A stretch of DNA of 64,000 nucleotides from Pontederia crassipes (taxonomy: Eukaryota > Streptophyta > Magnoliopsida > Commelinales > Pontederiaceae). The notes under the pieces are model-generated. The model searched no databases. It was not told the origin of the DNA and worked only from the letters and a program-made list of their open reading frames with translations. Made by a program: the position numbers and the translations under genes. Positions 36,560 to 49,685 of this stretch are shown piece by piece; position 1 is the first letter of the stretch, and each line of letters opens with the position of its first letter. The stretch covers positions 58,734,203 to 58,798,202 of the forward strand of contig CM060187.1 of NCBI GenBank assembly GCA_030549335.1, in the 5' to 3' direction.

Positions 36560-37390
36560 AGAAGGAGGACACTCCTACCTATTTGTGCTACCGTTCGATG
36601 CCAAATGGGTGGCAGAGCAAGATGGTGTAGTTCAAAGGACTTTGGTTCGTTGAGTTTGACAAAATAGTCCCAATTTCTCAAGTCTTGTCTTTGTCCCCAA
36701 CCGCGATTGTCCATTGAAGCTCGTCGGACCCGCTCACGATCGCCCGCCTCGAGCTCACCACAGTGTGCTTGTGATCATCCTCCCCGAGCGCACTACAACA
36801 CGCTTGCACCTGCCCGACCCCCCGAGCTCTTCCCTCCTCGATCGAGCTCGCCGTAGCCTGGTTTGCTATTCCCTCCTCAACCAAGCTCGCCACATCCTGC
36901 TCTGCTCTTCCCTCATCGTAGCCCACATCTGATCAAAACTCATCGTCGACTGCACTATGCCCTATACACCCTTGATACTCCTCGACCGACCTCGTTGCTG
37001 CTCGAACCCCGTCGCCTCGTCGCAACTCACATTGCCGACCCCCAATTATCGCCACTGGTCAGACCTTGTTGCCGTTTGAAGGACCTCGCCTCCCAACCAA
37101 GTCTCAACTTAGTGACAACCCTTTGTGAACGATAGAGCAGTGAGCAAAGCGACGACATCAAGCAAACCGAAGTGAGCAACAAGCATAACAGCGACAGTCG
37201 AAGACGTCTAGTGCATAGTCGCCGACAAGAAGAGAAAAAGGAGAAACCCAAAGGAAGTTCTCAACCGGATGACCAATGAACCGATACAGAACCAACAATT
37301 TATTTCCCTCTAAACCACGCCACCTTGATTTCCTGTCCATTTGACATGGGACGATCGCACAACTATGTAAGAGCATCCTCCCTCTCGAAC
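36560..37390. other. GC-rich island with degenerate repeats, no gene supported
   Basis: GAGCTCGCC, CTCTTCCCTC and CTCGTCG motifs recur irregularly, giving overlapping open frames on both strands (36678-37376). None contains a recognisable domain. Captured DNA inside an unrecognised transposon is possible. Confidence 0.35.
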
Positions 37391-37592
37391 TAGGGAGAAC
37401 TCCGACTAAATCCTTCTTTTTATGTTATTATAAATTTTATTTAAAGGTCCGCCCCTGCTGACTAGGAACAACAAACTCAAAATGGTGATTGGTGAACGAA
37501 ACTTGCACCAAAAAGTGGTGACTACAAGGTGGCAGAGCTTATCCTGACGAAAAAGAATTTTATTTCTTTCAGGACAAAAAGGTTTTACAAGT

Positions 37593-37593
<1 letters not shown>

Positions 37594-37624
<31 letters not shown>
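37594..37624. repeat. (AT)n microsatellite
   Basis: About 31 bp of AT dinucleotides. Confidence 0.95.
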
Positions 37625-37626
<2 letters not shown>

Positions 37627-37629
37627 TTG

Positions 37630-38300
37630 TAAAATAACAGCTAGACGCCAAAAAATAATCAAAAACTTAGGAGGGTTTATGGTTTCTGCATTGGGGTTAT
37701 CTATTTCTCTGCCTCATGCCACTTCGCGCGGCAACTTGTCCAAAGTTGGATGTGGCGTCAATTGTGCGCATGGTCATTCACAAAAGATCTCATGTATCGT
37801 GAATTGAAGATCCACTAACACGAGCAGTTGGGTCGCCCTTTCATTTCCCCCAACAACTTGAGGCAAGGCTTAATCCCCAAAGTTATAGTCCATTTATGGA
37901 GGGGAGCTAAGTGCGTGTACTTTTGTTGCTAAATATTATACAATCTAATGAAACAATTGGAGCGCTACACAAACCTGTCGTAGTTCTTTTAGATGATTTT
38001 TCTTTTTTTCTCACGTTGGAACTTCAGTTCCTGAAATAAAAATTAAGAGCTCCAGAGTGATAATAAAAATATTTGATCTCCCTTCTAGATAGGAAGAAAA
38101 TGGAAATTTTATCCAACAATCAAAACATGCTTATGATGGAATCGATTAATCAACTTAACTTTATAAAAGAAATACAAGATTTGACTTCAACAACATTTTT
38201 CAAATTAATTATATCAAAACGCACAGGACAACAAGATACTAGATTAGTCAAACTCGGCGCAGTGGATCAAAATTTTAATCAGTGTAATTAGTGCGTAGAT
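37630..38300. other. Intergenic sequence, no gene supported
   Basis: Short open frames only, without recognisable features. Confidence 0.4.
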
Positions 38301-38309
38301 CGTCGCGTA

Positions 38310-38730
38310 GGGTCGGGTCGGGTCAAGGCCCTTAGGGGCAAAAAAATTCGACCCAACCCGACCCCCGTTCAGGTCGGATTGGGTCGAGTCATCCGACCAC
38401 CCTTTTTTATTTTATTTTTATCTTTTTTATATTTTATTTTAATATAAAAAAATAGTTAATAATTATTATAAAGTATAAAGTATGTTTTCTAAATATTTGA
38501 GCATTATTTTCATAATTAAAATTTTTATTTTAATATTTTTTTATTTTAAATTAAGTATAAAACTAAAATTAAAAAAAAGATCGAATCATTGAGTCGGGTC
38601 GGGTCAGGTTAGGATTGGAAAGATTTTTCAATTCGTATCCGACCCGAATCCTCATGAGGTTGAATTCGAATCGTATCGGACCCAACCTAGGTTGAGTTGG
38701 GTCAGATTGTCGGGTCATTTCTAGAATCAC
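38310..38730. mobile_element. hAT-like MITE relative with GGGTCGGGT flanks
   Basis: GGGTCGGGTCGGGTC on the left and CGGACCCAACC / GTTGGGTCAG on the right enclose an AT-only core, the same design as the family-1 elements. The termini are not matching inverted repeats and no target duplication was found, so the boundaries are approximate. Confidence 0.5.
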
Positions 38731-39008
38731 GTTTCTCGTATAATAGGATGACAATAAAAAAATTTAATTAAATCAAAAGTCTTTGATTCCATCAGCAAGA
38801 GGAGCTGAAAAGAATAAAAATCCCCAGCTCCTCCGCCGTTGCTGTCAACGCAAGGCAGCAGTACGAAGGACGGAGACCGGAGGTCCGGAGGAGAAGAAGG
38901 CGTACGAGTAAAAACACTTTGAAAAATAGTCATTGTAAAATAAGTTTTGTAGGAGGAAGAAGCGGACAGGCGAACGGAACCGTGTCCCCACTTTGCCACC
39001 CACCAATA

Positions 39009-39029
39009 GGGGGGGGGGGGGGGGGGGGG
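39009..39029 (+). repeat. G21 homopolymer
   Basis: Twenty-one consecutive G residues. Confidence 0.95.
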
Positions 39030-40440
39030 ACACGTCTTGTTCCAGGGAAAAGCTCACGGTAACAGTCGCGTGGAAACCTTAATTTATTCCGTCCTCGTAT
39101 TTAACCTCCCACTCCCACCCCCAACAATACTTTCCACTTCCCCCATCCCACTTTTTATCCAATTATGGCAAAGGGGTCGCGCCAACCGGCTCCAGCCGGT
39201 CGCCCGTCCCCCCCAAGCCCGTGGACGTTTCCCGTCACCGTCGCGGATACGGACAAAGTGCGAGGACCACTTGCGCGGCGACCAATGGGAAGTCGACACG
39301 AGGAGCCAGTCGAATATTGCAATGTTGGCTTTCCCGATCTTGGCCTCCTAAAGTTGTGGATACGGCTTGTTGTTGCGGTCCCCTCCACAAAACAAACACT
39401 ATAATTTAATGTTGCATAAGGTCAATTGATCACATCTGTGCGACTCTTATGCATGAATGCCTTTTTTTTTTCTTATTTTCCGTATTTATTTTGTTTTGTT
39501 TTATATTAAGTTTTAGGAGTTCCGTATTCATTATTTTATGCATAAATATAGTTTTCTTGGTTACATTTTATAAGCTAGAGAAGACGTGTATATATTAATT
39601 AAAAAGAATAAAAAAAAACGATACTTAAGTCGGTCTAATTCTGCACAAATTAAGGTTCTTTTGATGAGCCTACTTTTCAATACGAGGTCACATCACAGTA
39701 GGAGACTTGCTTTCAAGAATACTACATCATAAGCAAAGAAGAAATCACATTCAAATCTAACTCTTTTAACGGACCGTTAACTTTGTGCTTAGAAACATAA
39801 CATGTGGAGTTGCATACAAGGAATCTATAAGCAATCGCCTAAAATCTTCAAGGATAACAGCTTTGGATCAAATGGAGGAATCTTGTTATCCCCTTAGGTT
39901 TTTTTTCCCCTCCTCCTTTTGAGCCATTGGAATAAAATAAAATTAATACCTTATCCACCCCCAAAAGGCAACCATATGAAAGATGAAGCGTAGAGGAAAA
40001 TAAATTTAACCTTTTTGGCTCTGGTAATCGTCTAAGAAGGGAAATAAGAAACGTCTGTATTAGTTGCGAGGATCTTCTTGTTGACTGGCTGGCCATGATG
40101 GTAAAGAAAGTAAACTCTAACAAATGTGACACGTAGGGGAAAGAAATATGAATATTAAAGGGGGGACGCCATTTTACCATTTTGGAGCAATAATGCATCC
40201 TTTAACGTTAGTTGGTTGTCATGAAACACGACACACCACGGGACAAAGGATAGGAAGAAGGTTGCAGTCCTTTGGGACCCACACCGTTTTATAGCTCAGC
40301 AAGCACCGGGTACCCCCTTTGGATTATTGCACGCCACGTGCTGCCAAATGTGCATGTCACGAAAGAATGCTGGGTCCCTCCAGAAGTCTTGGCAATTAGT
40401 CGATAGGCTGTTTTTACATGCTACAGATAATACACAAGTA
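39030..40440. other. Mixed-composition intergenic sequence, no gene supported
   Basis: 39040-39410 is GC-rich with overlapping open frames on both strands that look compositional. No recognisable protein or RNA was found. Confidence 0.4.
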
Positions 40441-40870
40441 AGATTAAAAAAATAGCTTGTGGGGTCATTTGTGATTTCACTAAATTTTTGTAAATATTTT
40501 GAATTGATAAAGTAGTTCGAAATATATTTAAATGAAGTGAAATTTGATGATGAGGAATAAAATAGTTAATGTGATAGAAAAGAAAGTATATGTGATGTGT
40601 TATTTTTAATGGATGTTTGAATTAAAAATATGTATTATAAATATATATTAAAAATTTATAAAAATTAAAAAATAAATCTAAATTTAAAAATTTATGCCAA
40701 AATTTTTGTTAAATATTATATTATTTAAATATAAAAATTCATTTTTAATAATTTATATTAATTGAAATATTGTTTTTTTAAAATAAAATGATAAATAATA
40801 AATAATATTATATTAATATTTTATAATTAATATTTTATATTTAATAATAAATTACTTTTATATATGAAAG
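40440..40870. repeat. Dispersed AT-rich repeat, copy 3 of 3
   Basis: GTAGTTCGAAATATATTTAAATGAAGTG is the diverged reverse complement of the right part of the copy at 33720-34090. The interior is almost pure A/T. Confidence 0.5.
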
Positions 40871-41432
40871 GTAAAAAAAGAAAATAATAAAAGAAAAGAA
40901 AAGATACCATATCGTATTTTTCAAATACAGTCATGTCATACCGTATTTTTCAAATACAGTTATACAAATCAATCACAGCACAAGAGGACAAACAATCAAA
41001 TTCAGCTTAAATCAAGACTGGAGGACAAACAATGAAGCCTACGGCGATGACTTAGTACGAGAGAGATATTTTGCCTTGCACGAATTGATGGAAATTAAAT
41101 TACAAGACCGATACCGTCTGTGGAACGCTCAGGTTGATGTCATCAATTGCCCTAATCCATACTGTCCAAAATTTAAAGCAACATCAATAACTTAATATGT
41201 TAATTAATTTTAATATTTTATCAGAGTGGGAGCTAGCTATCACTATTCCCACCCAGTACGAGACATTGGAGCATATCCAGAGCGAATCTTAGCGATAAAT
41301 TCGTCAGATATCAGAGTCACGTCTGAAAGAGGCAACATTACATATGGCAAAACCTAGGAGCCCAACAAGTTCAATTAGTCGACAGATTTTTATCTGGCCT
41401 CCCTCTCCCGAACTCCTTGCGCGCTCCTGGGG
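40871..41432. other. Intergenic sequence, no gene seen
   Basis: It includes a short direct repeat CGTATTTTTCAAATACAG near 40915-40960. Nothing else is recognisable. Confidence 0.4.
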
Positions 41433-41440
41433 CTGAGACG

Positions 41441-41956
41441 TAGGGATGAGCAAATTCAAGTTCTGGACCGGATCTCGACTGACTCAATTTGTTCTGGATT
41501 TTCGGACAAAAAGACAGTTCATGATCTGGTCCTGGTCGGGTCCGGGACATTCCGATCAAATCGAGACAAAAATTAAAATTTTTTTAAATGACTTTAAAAA
41601 GGTAAATAATAATAAAAAAAATAAAAAATAATGTTATTATATAAATATGATAACTATTAATTATTAATTAAATTATATATGTGATAATATAATATAATGT
41701 ATATTTAAGATATATACTAAATAAAATATAATTTTTTATTTTAAATAAATATAAATATAATATTTAAAAATAATTTAATATATTTAAACCGAGTTTGTGT
41801 TTTAATAACACGGACTCAGTCTCAACTCGGTCCCGGTCGGATCTCAAAAAAATGAGATCCATCTTAATTCGGTTGGTAATTGGGTCGAAAAAAATCCCGA
41901 AAAATTCGGATCGGACTCTGCCGAGGCGACCGGGTCGGGTCGGGTGCTCACCCCTA
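41441..41956. mobile_element. hAT-type MITE, family 1 copy B
   Basis: The left end TAGGGATGAGCA and right end TGCTCACCCCTA are inverted repeats with one mismatch. A perfect 8-bp target duplication CTGAGACG lies at 41433-41440 and 41957-41964. Subterminal GC-rich motifs (CGGTCCCGGTCGG, CGGGTCGGGTCGGG) and an AT-only core match copy A at 2210-2705. No coding capacity. Confidence 0.9.
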
Positions 41957-41964
41957 CTGAGACG

Positions 41965-44504
41965 AACTAAAAAAATCACATGATTGTGGAGGCCACCACA
42001 TAAGTCTTATCAGGAGTACAAGGCAAAAACCACCTGACGAGTGGATGCTCATGTTTTTCGATTTTACAATGAGATAAATAAAAATATTCGGGTAGCAAGA
42101 CATGTCCCATGGTTCTTATTCAGAGTAAATTGTTAAGCTGTTAGCTGGAGCAAAGTACAAAGCCTTCCACAATCAAAACTCAAAAGGGGCTCGAAGTGGT
42201 AACACACTCAGATGAAAAAGTCTCGAGATCTTAGTCACCTGCACCCTGTCTTCTGCTATTAAAAAGCTGTCCAAATCACAGGAAATTAAATGGTCCAACT
42301 GTAAAATATGCAAACAAAAAAATATCTGGGCTGTCAACAGGGTGCGAATTAGCCAAACATGTGTACGATGACTATTTGGTTAGAAACTTAGAATGATAAA
42401 AAGATGACAAAAGAAGTGTTATTGTTTGGAGGGTCCATATGTGATTAGATAAGGCCGATCGTAATTTCCTGACAATAGGTACTACATTCACTGATCCCGC
42501 CTATAGATCAAGCATAGGAATTGTGACATTTTTTATGAGTTTTTTTTTTCTTCTTTATTCTTTATGTTCTGGTGATGATATAATAATTAATTAATAATGC
42601 TTACGGTAAGAAGCCTCCGAAAGTCAAACATTTCGTCGTCGTGCCAAAACATTGGGCCCGGCCAAGGAATGGTTAACTAAGTGCGGAAAAGGGCAAAAAA
42701 AGGTATGCTAGATATAGAAATACGACTTGCTTAAAATGGGAGGGAGGGAGGGGTTCTAGAATAGAATAGCTATCATCAATATAATATAGAAAATATGACA
42801 CAAGTGGGTTTCTTTCTTCTTTTGTGGGGATGCATGTACTGTCGGCAGAGATGTACGAGGTTTGTCATTTGTGGGCTCTGGGAATTACCCCGAGGAGACG
42901 TGGGCGCTTCCTGTCCGCGCGCGGAAAAGTCTGTACGCCCGCGAAAGAGCCCGCTCGCTCGCTGGTCAACATCCATTCTTCCTCAAATTTATCCGTCGTA
43001 CTGTCTAAAACGTCGTCCCTAATAAAAATTTGGTGAAATATCACACACGCCGAGATGGCGATTAATATGGGGGGCTTATTACTAGGGATGGCTTTTTTTT
43101 TTTCGGTTGCATTTAAAAAGTCACGTCTATCGTTTAATTTAATAGACGTTAAGAATTATACGCACTTATTATCATTTCAAATAGCATGTCTAATTATGAC
43201 GAATAAAATTTTTAATAAAATTTCTTTTATATTCGTAAAAGTTCGAACTCAAGATTTTCGTTTAAACGACTCCACCCTAACTTCGATTGGTAGGAATGGT
43301 TTTATGAAAGGTCAATATGGATTACCTTCGTTAACTGCATCAGACGAGGAGAGATCTGAACCAAAGAAAGAAAGAAAATAATATACGTACACACACCACC
43401 TACCTCTTGATTTTTTTTTTCAAGTACCTTCGGGCTTCTAACGAGGAGCAAACAAGAACGAGCATAAAAATATATGATCTCAGAATGCACCATTAAAGAA
43501 ATAAGCAAACTGAAGCTGGTCCCCGTGCCTTAAATGTCAACCCGGCCTGATTATAACTGACGGTATCTATTGCTTAAATATCATTAGCTCACATGCTAAA
43601 CATATGTTGATTAACTCTATTATTCGGGGAGAAATCCACGTATGAATAATCTAAATTTTGCTTGAAGGAATTAGTAATAAATAAATAAGGATATTATCGG
43701 AATACCTCACAGAAAGGCGAATCATCGGAGACTTTTTTACGTTGCTTCAAACTCGTCGTTGAGAATTCGATCACGTGTGAAAAGAGAACATTATTCCACA
43801 CTCCAATCTTTGTCGGACAGCGTCGGGAACTTGAGATGAAGTCGAGGACAAGGACTACACATGCTCTCGGCCAAATGAGGCATCACACTCATTTATACAC
43901 ACACTCATTTATACACATGAGTGTTAACTGCATCCATGCAGTTTCATAAACTGCTTTTAGCCATGGCTCATTAGGGGCGTAAGTGCTTGCTCATAAAAGA
44001 AATGGTGAGAGAGAGAGAGAATTGAAGCCAAAATTTTCTTCTATACGAGTCATAAAAGAAAAAAAAACACTCGACTTTGAACTAAGACATCTGTGACATA
44101 GACGAACAATAAGTTTAAGAATATTAAGAAATTAATATTAGTAAAGGCAAATGAATTATATATGTTGGTAAGCGAGTTGAGAAATACATTGTGTGGAAAC
44201 ATTTCTTTTCCACTTTTATCCCTTGGTTTCCAAGCAAGAATGAGAACGTTTTCGTCAACAAAGCTTAAGGCAAGTAGATTATTAACAAATGGTAAAAAAT
44301 AATATAAGCTACCAGAAGTTAGATCGCAAGTCACGTTATAAGCATACTATATCATTTTAAATCGAATGTCACGTTACAAGCACTATATATCATATTTGAA
44401 CATCACTTACAATGACTAATCACTGCTTCTAATTTGAGATCTGGCAAGTTAAGTTAAAATATTGGACAAAAGTTTGCTAAAAGGAATGTGATTTAATAAA
44501 TAAT
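41965..44504. other. Intergenic sequence, no gene supported
   Basis: GC-rich spots at 42860-42970 give short overlapping frames without features. The remainder is AT-rich. Confidence 0.4.
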
Positions 44505-44507
44505 TAA

Positions 44508-44917
44508 TGACTAAACTATTAACAAATAAAAATTGATTATAGTAAGACTTAATAATAAGCGTTCAATAAATATAGTGATCGATAATGCTACAAATAAACA
44601 TAAAAATATAATTTAGATCTTTTTATAAGTATAAGTAATTTAGTTTTTTTCAAATAAAATTGATCTATTTTAAAAAAGTATTATTATTTTGTCATGAAAA
44701 GAAAAAATAATCAAACTGATTATTTTTTCTTTTCATGACAAAATAATAATACTTTTGTAAAATAGATCAATTTTATTTGAAAAAAAAGTTAAATTAATCT
44801 TATAAAAAGAGATAAACTACATTTTTATGTTTATTTGTATCATTATCAATCACTATATTTATTGAACACTTATTATTAAGTCATATAATCAATTTTTATT
44901 TGTTAATAGTTTAGTCA
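44508..44917. mobile_element. Foldback MITE, near-perfect palindrome (Tourist-like?)
   Basis: The left arm starting TGACTAAACTATTAACAAAT and the right arm ending with its reverse complement are collinear over nearly 200 bp each, with the centre near 44712. The whole 410-bp element could fold into a single hairpin. TAA flanks both ends (44505-44507 and 44918-44920), as expected for PIF/Harbinger-type Tourist elements, but this 3-bp match is weak in AT-rich DNA. Confidence 0.8.
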
Positions 44918-44920
44918 TAA

Positions 44921-46240
44921 AAAGAATAATCAATATAATAAAAATAAAAGTAAACTTTGTTAATTACTATATGAGTAGAGTCTAAAGTCTGCTTTAATTA
45001 AAAGAGGTGGTTACCAAATATCTCATAGAGAAACTTCTAGTATTAAAAAGTAATTATGATCACAAGTTGTTATCTATCAGTCAAACACCAAATATCATAT
45101 CTTCCTTAAAAGATGTCATTCAAGTTAGGCAAGTTCCGGGTCTATCTATTGTAACTTGGAAGTTAAATATCCAGTTGTGGAAGCCATGACAAAAACAAAT
45201 GGTGTTCGAGAGAAATATAACATTTTTTTGTGCCCATTCCAACTAATTCTTAGTGGTCAAGTGAAAATAATGTGCAGTATCTCATCCGTCCCTTATTAGA
45301 AATATAGCATTTTGACACTAAAAAAAAAGGGTAGTTTTGTGCTACTAATTAATGGTCGCGCTTAGTGCCTAAAAAGGACAATGGGCTATGGGCCAATGGC
45401 GAGGATCAATCAAACTGTAACGCATGAAAAAAAAGGAAACAGAAAGTCTCGAGACTCTCTCCATCTCCCCCCTTTATTACACACTCTCTCTCCTTTCTTC
45501 ATGACAGCAGTTCACGAGAATGGAAGGGCGTGGGGAGGCCGCAACCCCACCCCTTTAAAGCCTTCATCCCCTTCCTCCCATTCTCCCATTTTTCTTTTTC
45601 ATTTCCTCTCATCTTGTTCGAGTGCTTGCTATCGGTCGCAGCCAGGGAATGCTGACGGTTCCACGCAGCGCAAAAGACAACGGAGGACAGAGCAGAGGAG
45701 CTGAGGATAAATCCTCACGCGATGAATCGAAAATCGTAGGCAAAAAGGTGTATTGTTCGAGATCTAGATCACGAGATTACTTCCAGATAAAACTTGCATG
45801 TTTTAAGGACTTGTTTAGGCTTAAGGTTCATGATAGAATGGGTAGAAATCGTGCTCTATAGTTAGTATAACGATATTGATATGTTTTCTGCGATTCTACG
45901 CTATTGCCGAATGATTTTTAGGTGATGTTATGACTTAAGCATGTGATGAATGATCTGATTTGTTAAAGCATAATCAAGATAGTATTAAATGATTTGCCGT
46001 ATGCCTCTAAGGTGATAGTCATGTTGATTTGAAATTAAGAGTAATTTGGAAATCGTTTTATGTTTACAAACAAAGAATCGATGTGTCATTTCATGTGAAC
46101 AAATGATACGAACGAAGTGTTAAGTACGAGATATATGATTAAATGTGTTTCTGGAGCATTATATATGTTAGAGATTATATTAGTTTAAAATTAGAAATGT
46201 TTTGTTTTGAAAACTTGTTTAAAAACGTAAGGATTCTGTA
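44921..46240. other. Intergenic sequence, no gene supported
   Basis: 45440-45860 is less AT-rich, with a pyrimidine-rich tract and short open frames. It could be a decayed promoter or LTR, but no paired structure was found. Confidence 0.35.
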
Positions 46241-47320
46241 ATGACCTGCAGCTCTATCTAACTAGAGTGGTCGACCGAAACTATTTCAGGCGTCCGATTT
46301 AATTCGGTAAGAGTATAATGATAGATATATCAGACGACCAAAATTTGATTGATCGATCGATATAGACCAGAATGGAAGTCCAAAATCCCTTCGGATGATT
46401 GAACTGGAAAATGTCAAAACTCGACAATGGCGATGATAACCAGTCGATCGATCGAAACGATTTTGATCGACCAGTCTAGATTATCTTGTAGGAAGAACTT
46501 CCGACCATCGATGGAGAAGTCCGATCAATCGAGGAAGAAGATGAGACTATTCTCAATGGATGATCGATCCAGTTTCGGCCGACCAAAATTCTCGATCGAA
46601 AATAGGAAGAAGACGACGCTATTTCCAACGGACGACTGGTCTAGTTTTCGCCGACCGAAACTCTCAACCAAAAAGTCCAAGGATGTTCTCATGCCATAAT
46701 GGATGATCGAAGACCTTGATATCGACCGATTTACATGACTTTGAAACAATTAACAAATGAACCCAAAATGGACAATCGAACATCTTTCGATCGACCACCG
46801 ATGGATACTGATAAAAGGACATCTGAACCTTTTTCAGACGACCACTAATGAATCTTAAAACGGACGACAACTGCTCTTTTTGTCGTCCGATTTACGGACA
46901 AAGGAAATATGATCTTAAATTAACTCTCATTATTTTACAAGCCTTGTTCGCTTGATTGATACTGAATGACATGATATTAAAGATGATTCGTAGCCACTCC
47001 TACTCCCTACAATCTTAATTAATCTAAGTGATCAAAATAATGTAATTTTGAAAAGGACAAAAAATGAACACAGAACGGTCGATCGTTTCCTCTTCGATCG
47101 ATCGAAGAATATTGATAAACAGGCCTCCATTTTTTTCAAACGACCACTGAATGAACCTAAAGTGGACAATCACTTGACTTTCGAGCGTCCGATATGTGGA
47201 CAAAAAGAATATGACTTTTAAAGCGAACCCCTAATTTTGATAAATTTTATATCCACCTGATGGAGAACAAATGATATGAACTTAAAGATGGAATGGATCT
47301 ATGTATTATAATTTGTAACG
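46240..47320 (+). repeat. Region with tandem GATCGAC/GTCCGAT-rich units
   Basis: 46735-47030 and 47041-47310 are diverged tandem copies sharing, in order, AATGAAC, TTCGATCGA, GATAAA-GG-C-TC, TTTTTCA-ACGACCACT, CGTCCGAT-T-TGGACAAA, and GAACTTAAAGATG-like blocks. Upstream (46260-46735) the GACCGA and TCGATCG motifs recur in shorter units. This may be part of a long LTR, but no ends were found. Confidence 0.6.
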
Positions 47321-49140
47321 TAATAATAATTAATTCAATTTATTTCATAATTTATATTCAAGTATAATTATTATGATTCATCATCCTTAACCTCACAAAA
47401 TTTTCCTCCATCATCTTTAACTTATTCGTCAAAAAGTCAAACAATAAATTGGTACCTATTATCGAGCTTCTTATCTATAATGTTTGCCAAACATGTTTAT
47501 CCTTTTAAATTTTTTCTAATGAAATTTCATAAGATATATAGAGAATTAGTTGATTTGTTCGAGTTGTAATAAAGATGTAACTAAGTTTGGTTGGCATTTA
47601 ACAGGATTGTGTTTCAAAATTGATCTACTTGATCACGAGATTGTTTTTTCTCTTTGTTTCAACTTCGAATTGCTCAAATATTAGTAACCAAAAAAACTAA
47701 TAAGGATATCATTTATGATCGTAAAAGGTGAAGCTTAATTCCACCTAATATTACTTCGGGGCCTAAAATTATCCTTGGAATAATAATGTTTTGAAATAAA
47801 CTATAGAAACAATAAGATACATACAAATCACTTTGAATTATAAAATTATCGTGATTTTCTATTCATTTATTTATAACTTCAATTTCTTGTATCTCCCTTT
47901 TAGGAAAAGAAGTAAAATACAAAGTAAACAAAAAGGAGGATAAAGAATATGTAGTGAAATATATATTATGTTTACATGTAGATCTTCATGTCATAACATT
48001 TTATTTAAAATTGACAATACACATAATGAAACATGTCTTTGACAAATCTGTCATACAGTACAAGGCATCCTCCGAATAATTCAATTTAGAGCAATTTGAT
48101 GTCTAATTCAGACTTGTACGGTATGACCGTTCAATAGAAATAGTCCAATGCTATATCTTTTGTGATATATTTCATATATTATATTAGACAAATATGATAT
48201 TCATGGAATATGATTTACTTTAAAAAATGTCTTTATGATGAAATGGTAAGCACGTAAGATTCAAAATTTCATGCTAAATAGAATACAGAGGCTCGAGTCC
48301 TCTTCATGGCATAATATTGATAATGCATATGTGAGCAATTCAATGATAATTTTTTATCTAATCAATATTGATGTACATAATATCTTATAGGATTTAATGG
48401 AGGTGTAAATCTACATCGTATAAATCAGTCCTTTTTAGGTAAGTTGTTAATTTTTGTAAATAAAGTGTATATACCAAAAAAATAAAGCTGCCAATGTGTA
48501 CTTGCAATTTACCTTAAAAAGTTTTATTTACACATATAGATCTACACCAACATTGAACCCTATCTTATATGTTTATTAGAAGTATTATAGTAATCCTCAC
48601 TATTCAAGCTTGAGCTATTCAAAGTAGAATAAGTTTGATAGAAATATTGACAATCATATCTAATTAATGAATTTCTTTGGACATCGTCCTTTTCTTTTTA
48701 GATAGTTATCATACAGAAGAATAGCAAAATAATAGAGCATTTATGCTCCAAGAGAAAATGAGAACATAGATCGATAATTTTTCTTACCAATATGAAAATT
48801 CAGTACTACTAGCATCTCATTAATTCATCTTCAAGATAAAAAGAAAAACAGTACGAAATTTTGTCAACCAAATGATTATTTCAAAAATCATATCTTGTTT
48901 ATTAACTACCTTCGATATCAAAGGCAACCCTTACGAATTCAAGGTTCCTAATTAGGAAATTGGAGTCATAGAATTGTTGGTCGATAAAGAAATCATATGT
49001 ATTGCACAACTCAGAACTTTTTTAAAAAAATGACGCCACAAGGAGGGAAAAGGGGGTGATGGTTAAGAGCTCAAATGTTATTATTTTTACATTAACAACT
49101 TAGCTTTGATGTAACTTTCTAAAAATTAATCGATTAGACA
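47321..49140. other. AT-rich intergenic sequence, no gene seen
   Basis: No recognisable gene or repeat end. Confidence 0.5.
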
Positions 49141-49685
49141 TTTAGATTTTAAATTACATTTGCCATTGCCTGTTGGAAATTAACTGATTCACAACAAGTG
49201 GCATGTTCCAGTACCGAGAACTCTTCGGATTGGAAGGGAGCATTGTAACAGGTATACTTTCTGATATTTAGACGACTCTATTATGCATTTATGAAGCTTT
49301 CATCATAAGGCGGCCAGATGAAACATGGCAATCGGGCATGTTCCATTGTGCAGATTTTTTTGTCTGCCAATTAGTTATGAGTTATATATATCTTTACACA
49401 CACATCTAAACATACATGTTGAGCTTGCCTGGATTGACCTTGTTAATTGTTATGGCTCTTTCCTTGTTTTTCTCTTTGGCTTTCTTTTGTTTCTCTTATT
49501 AGAGTTAGCATGAATCCCATGAAGCTACCATGTTGGTTCAAATTCCTTTCGTTTGTATCCGATTTAACATTCGCATTGGAGGTTTGCATCTTGTTTGCAT
49601 ATAGGCAGTTGTTATACATTGTAGTTTCTAATATTTATTTGAATATTTCCACATGTAAGAAACAAGTACTATTTAACATGTAAGA
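49141..49685 (+). pseudogene. mRNA-like sequence joined to an RTE tail (tentative retrocopy)
   Basis: This stretch ends exactly where the shared RTE-derived module begins. Its composition differs from the flanking DNA and resembles a plant 3' UTR. A frame at about 49161-49244 reads plausibly as a protein C-terminus with the blocks LTDSQQVACSSTENSSDWKG before a TAA. Other frames are also open here, no family is recognised and no target duplication was found, so the coding reading is uncertain. Confidence 0.35.

Larger units (their letters stand above)
33371..36560. other. Intergenic sequence with repeat fragments, no gene supported
   Basis: It contains one copy of the dispersed AT-rich repeat (33720-34090) and a possible LTR relic (34530-34850). 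The remainder has only short featureless open frames. Confidence 0.4.

Noticed and set aside
36678-37376. Several overlapping open frames on both strands
   Set aside because: Degenerate GC-rich repeats open all frames; no domain, promoter or splice logic.
39037-39409. Overlapping GC-rich frames next to the G21 tract
   Set aside because: Frames open on both strands at once, compositional rather than coding.
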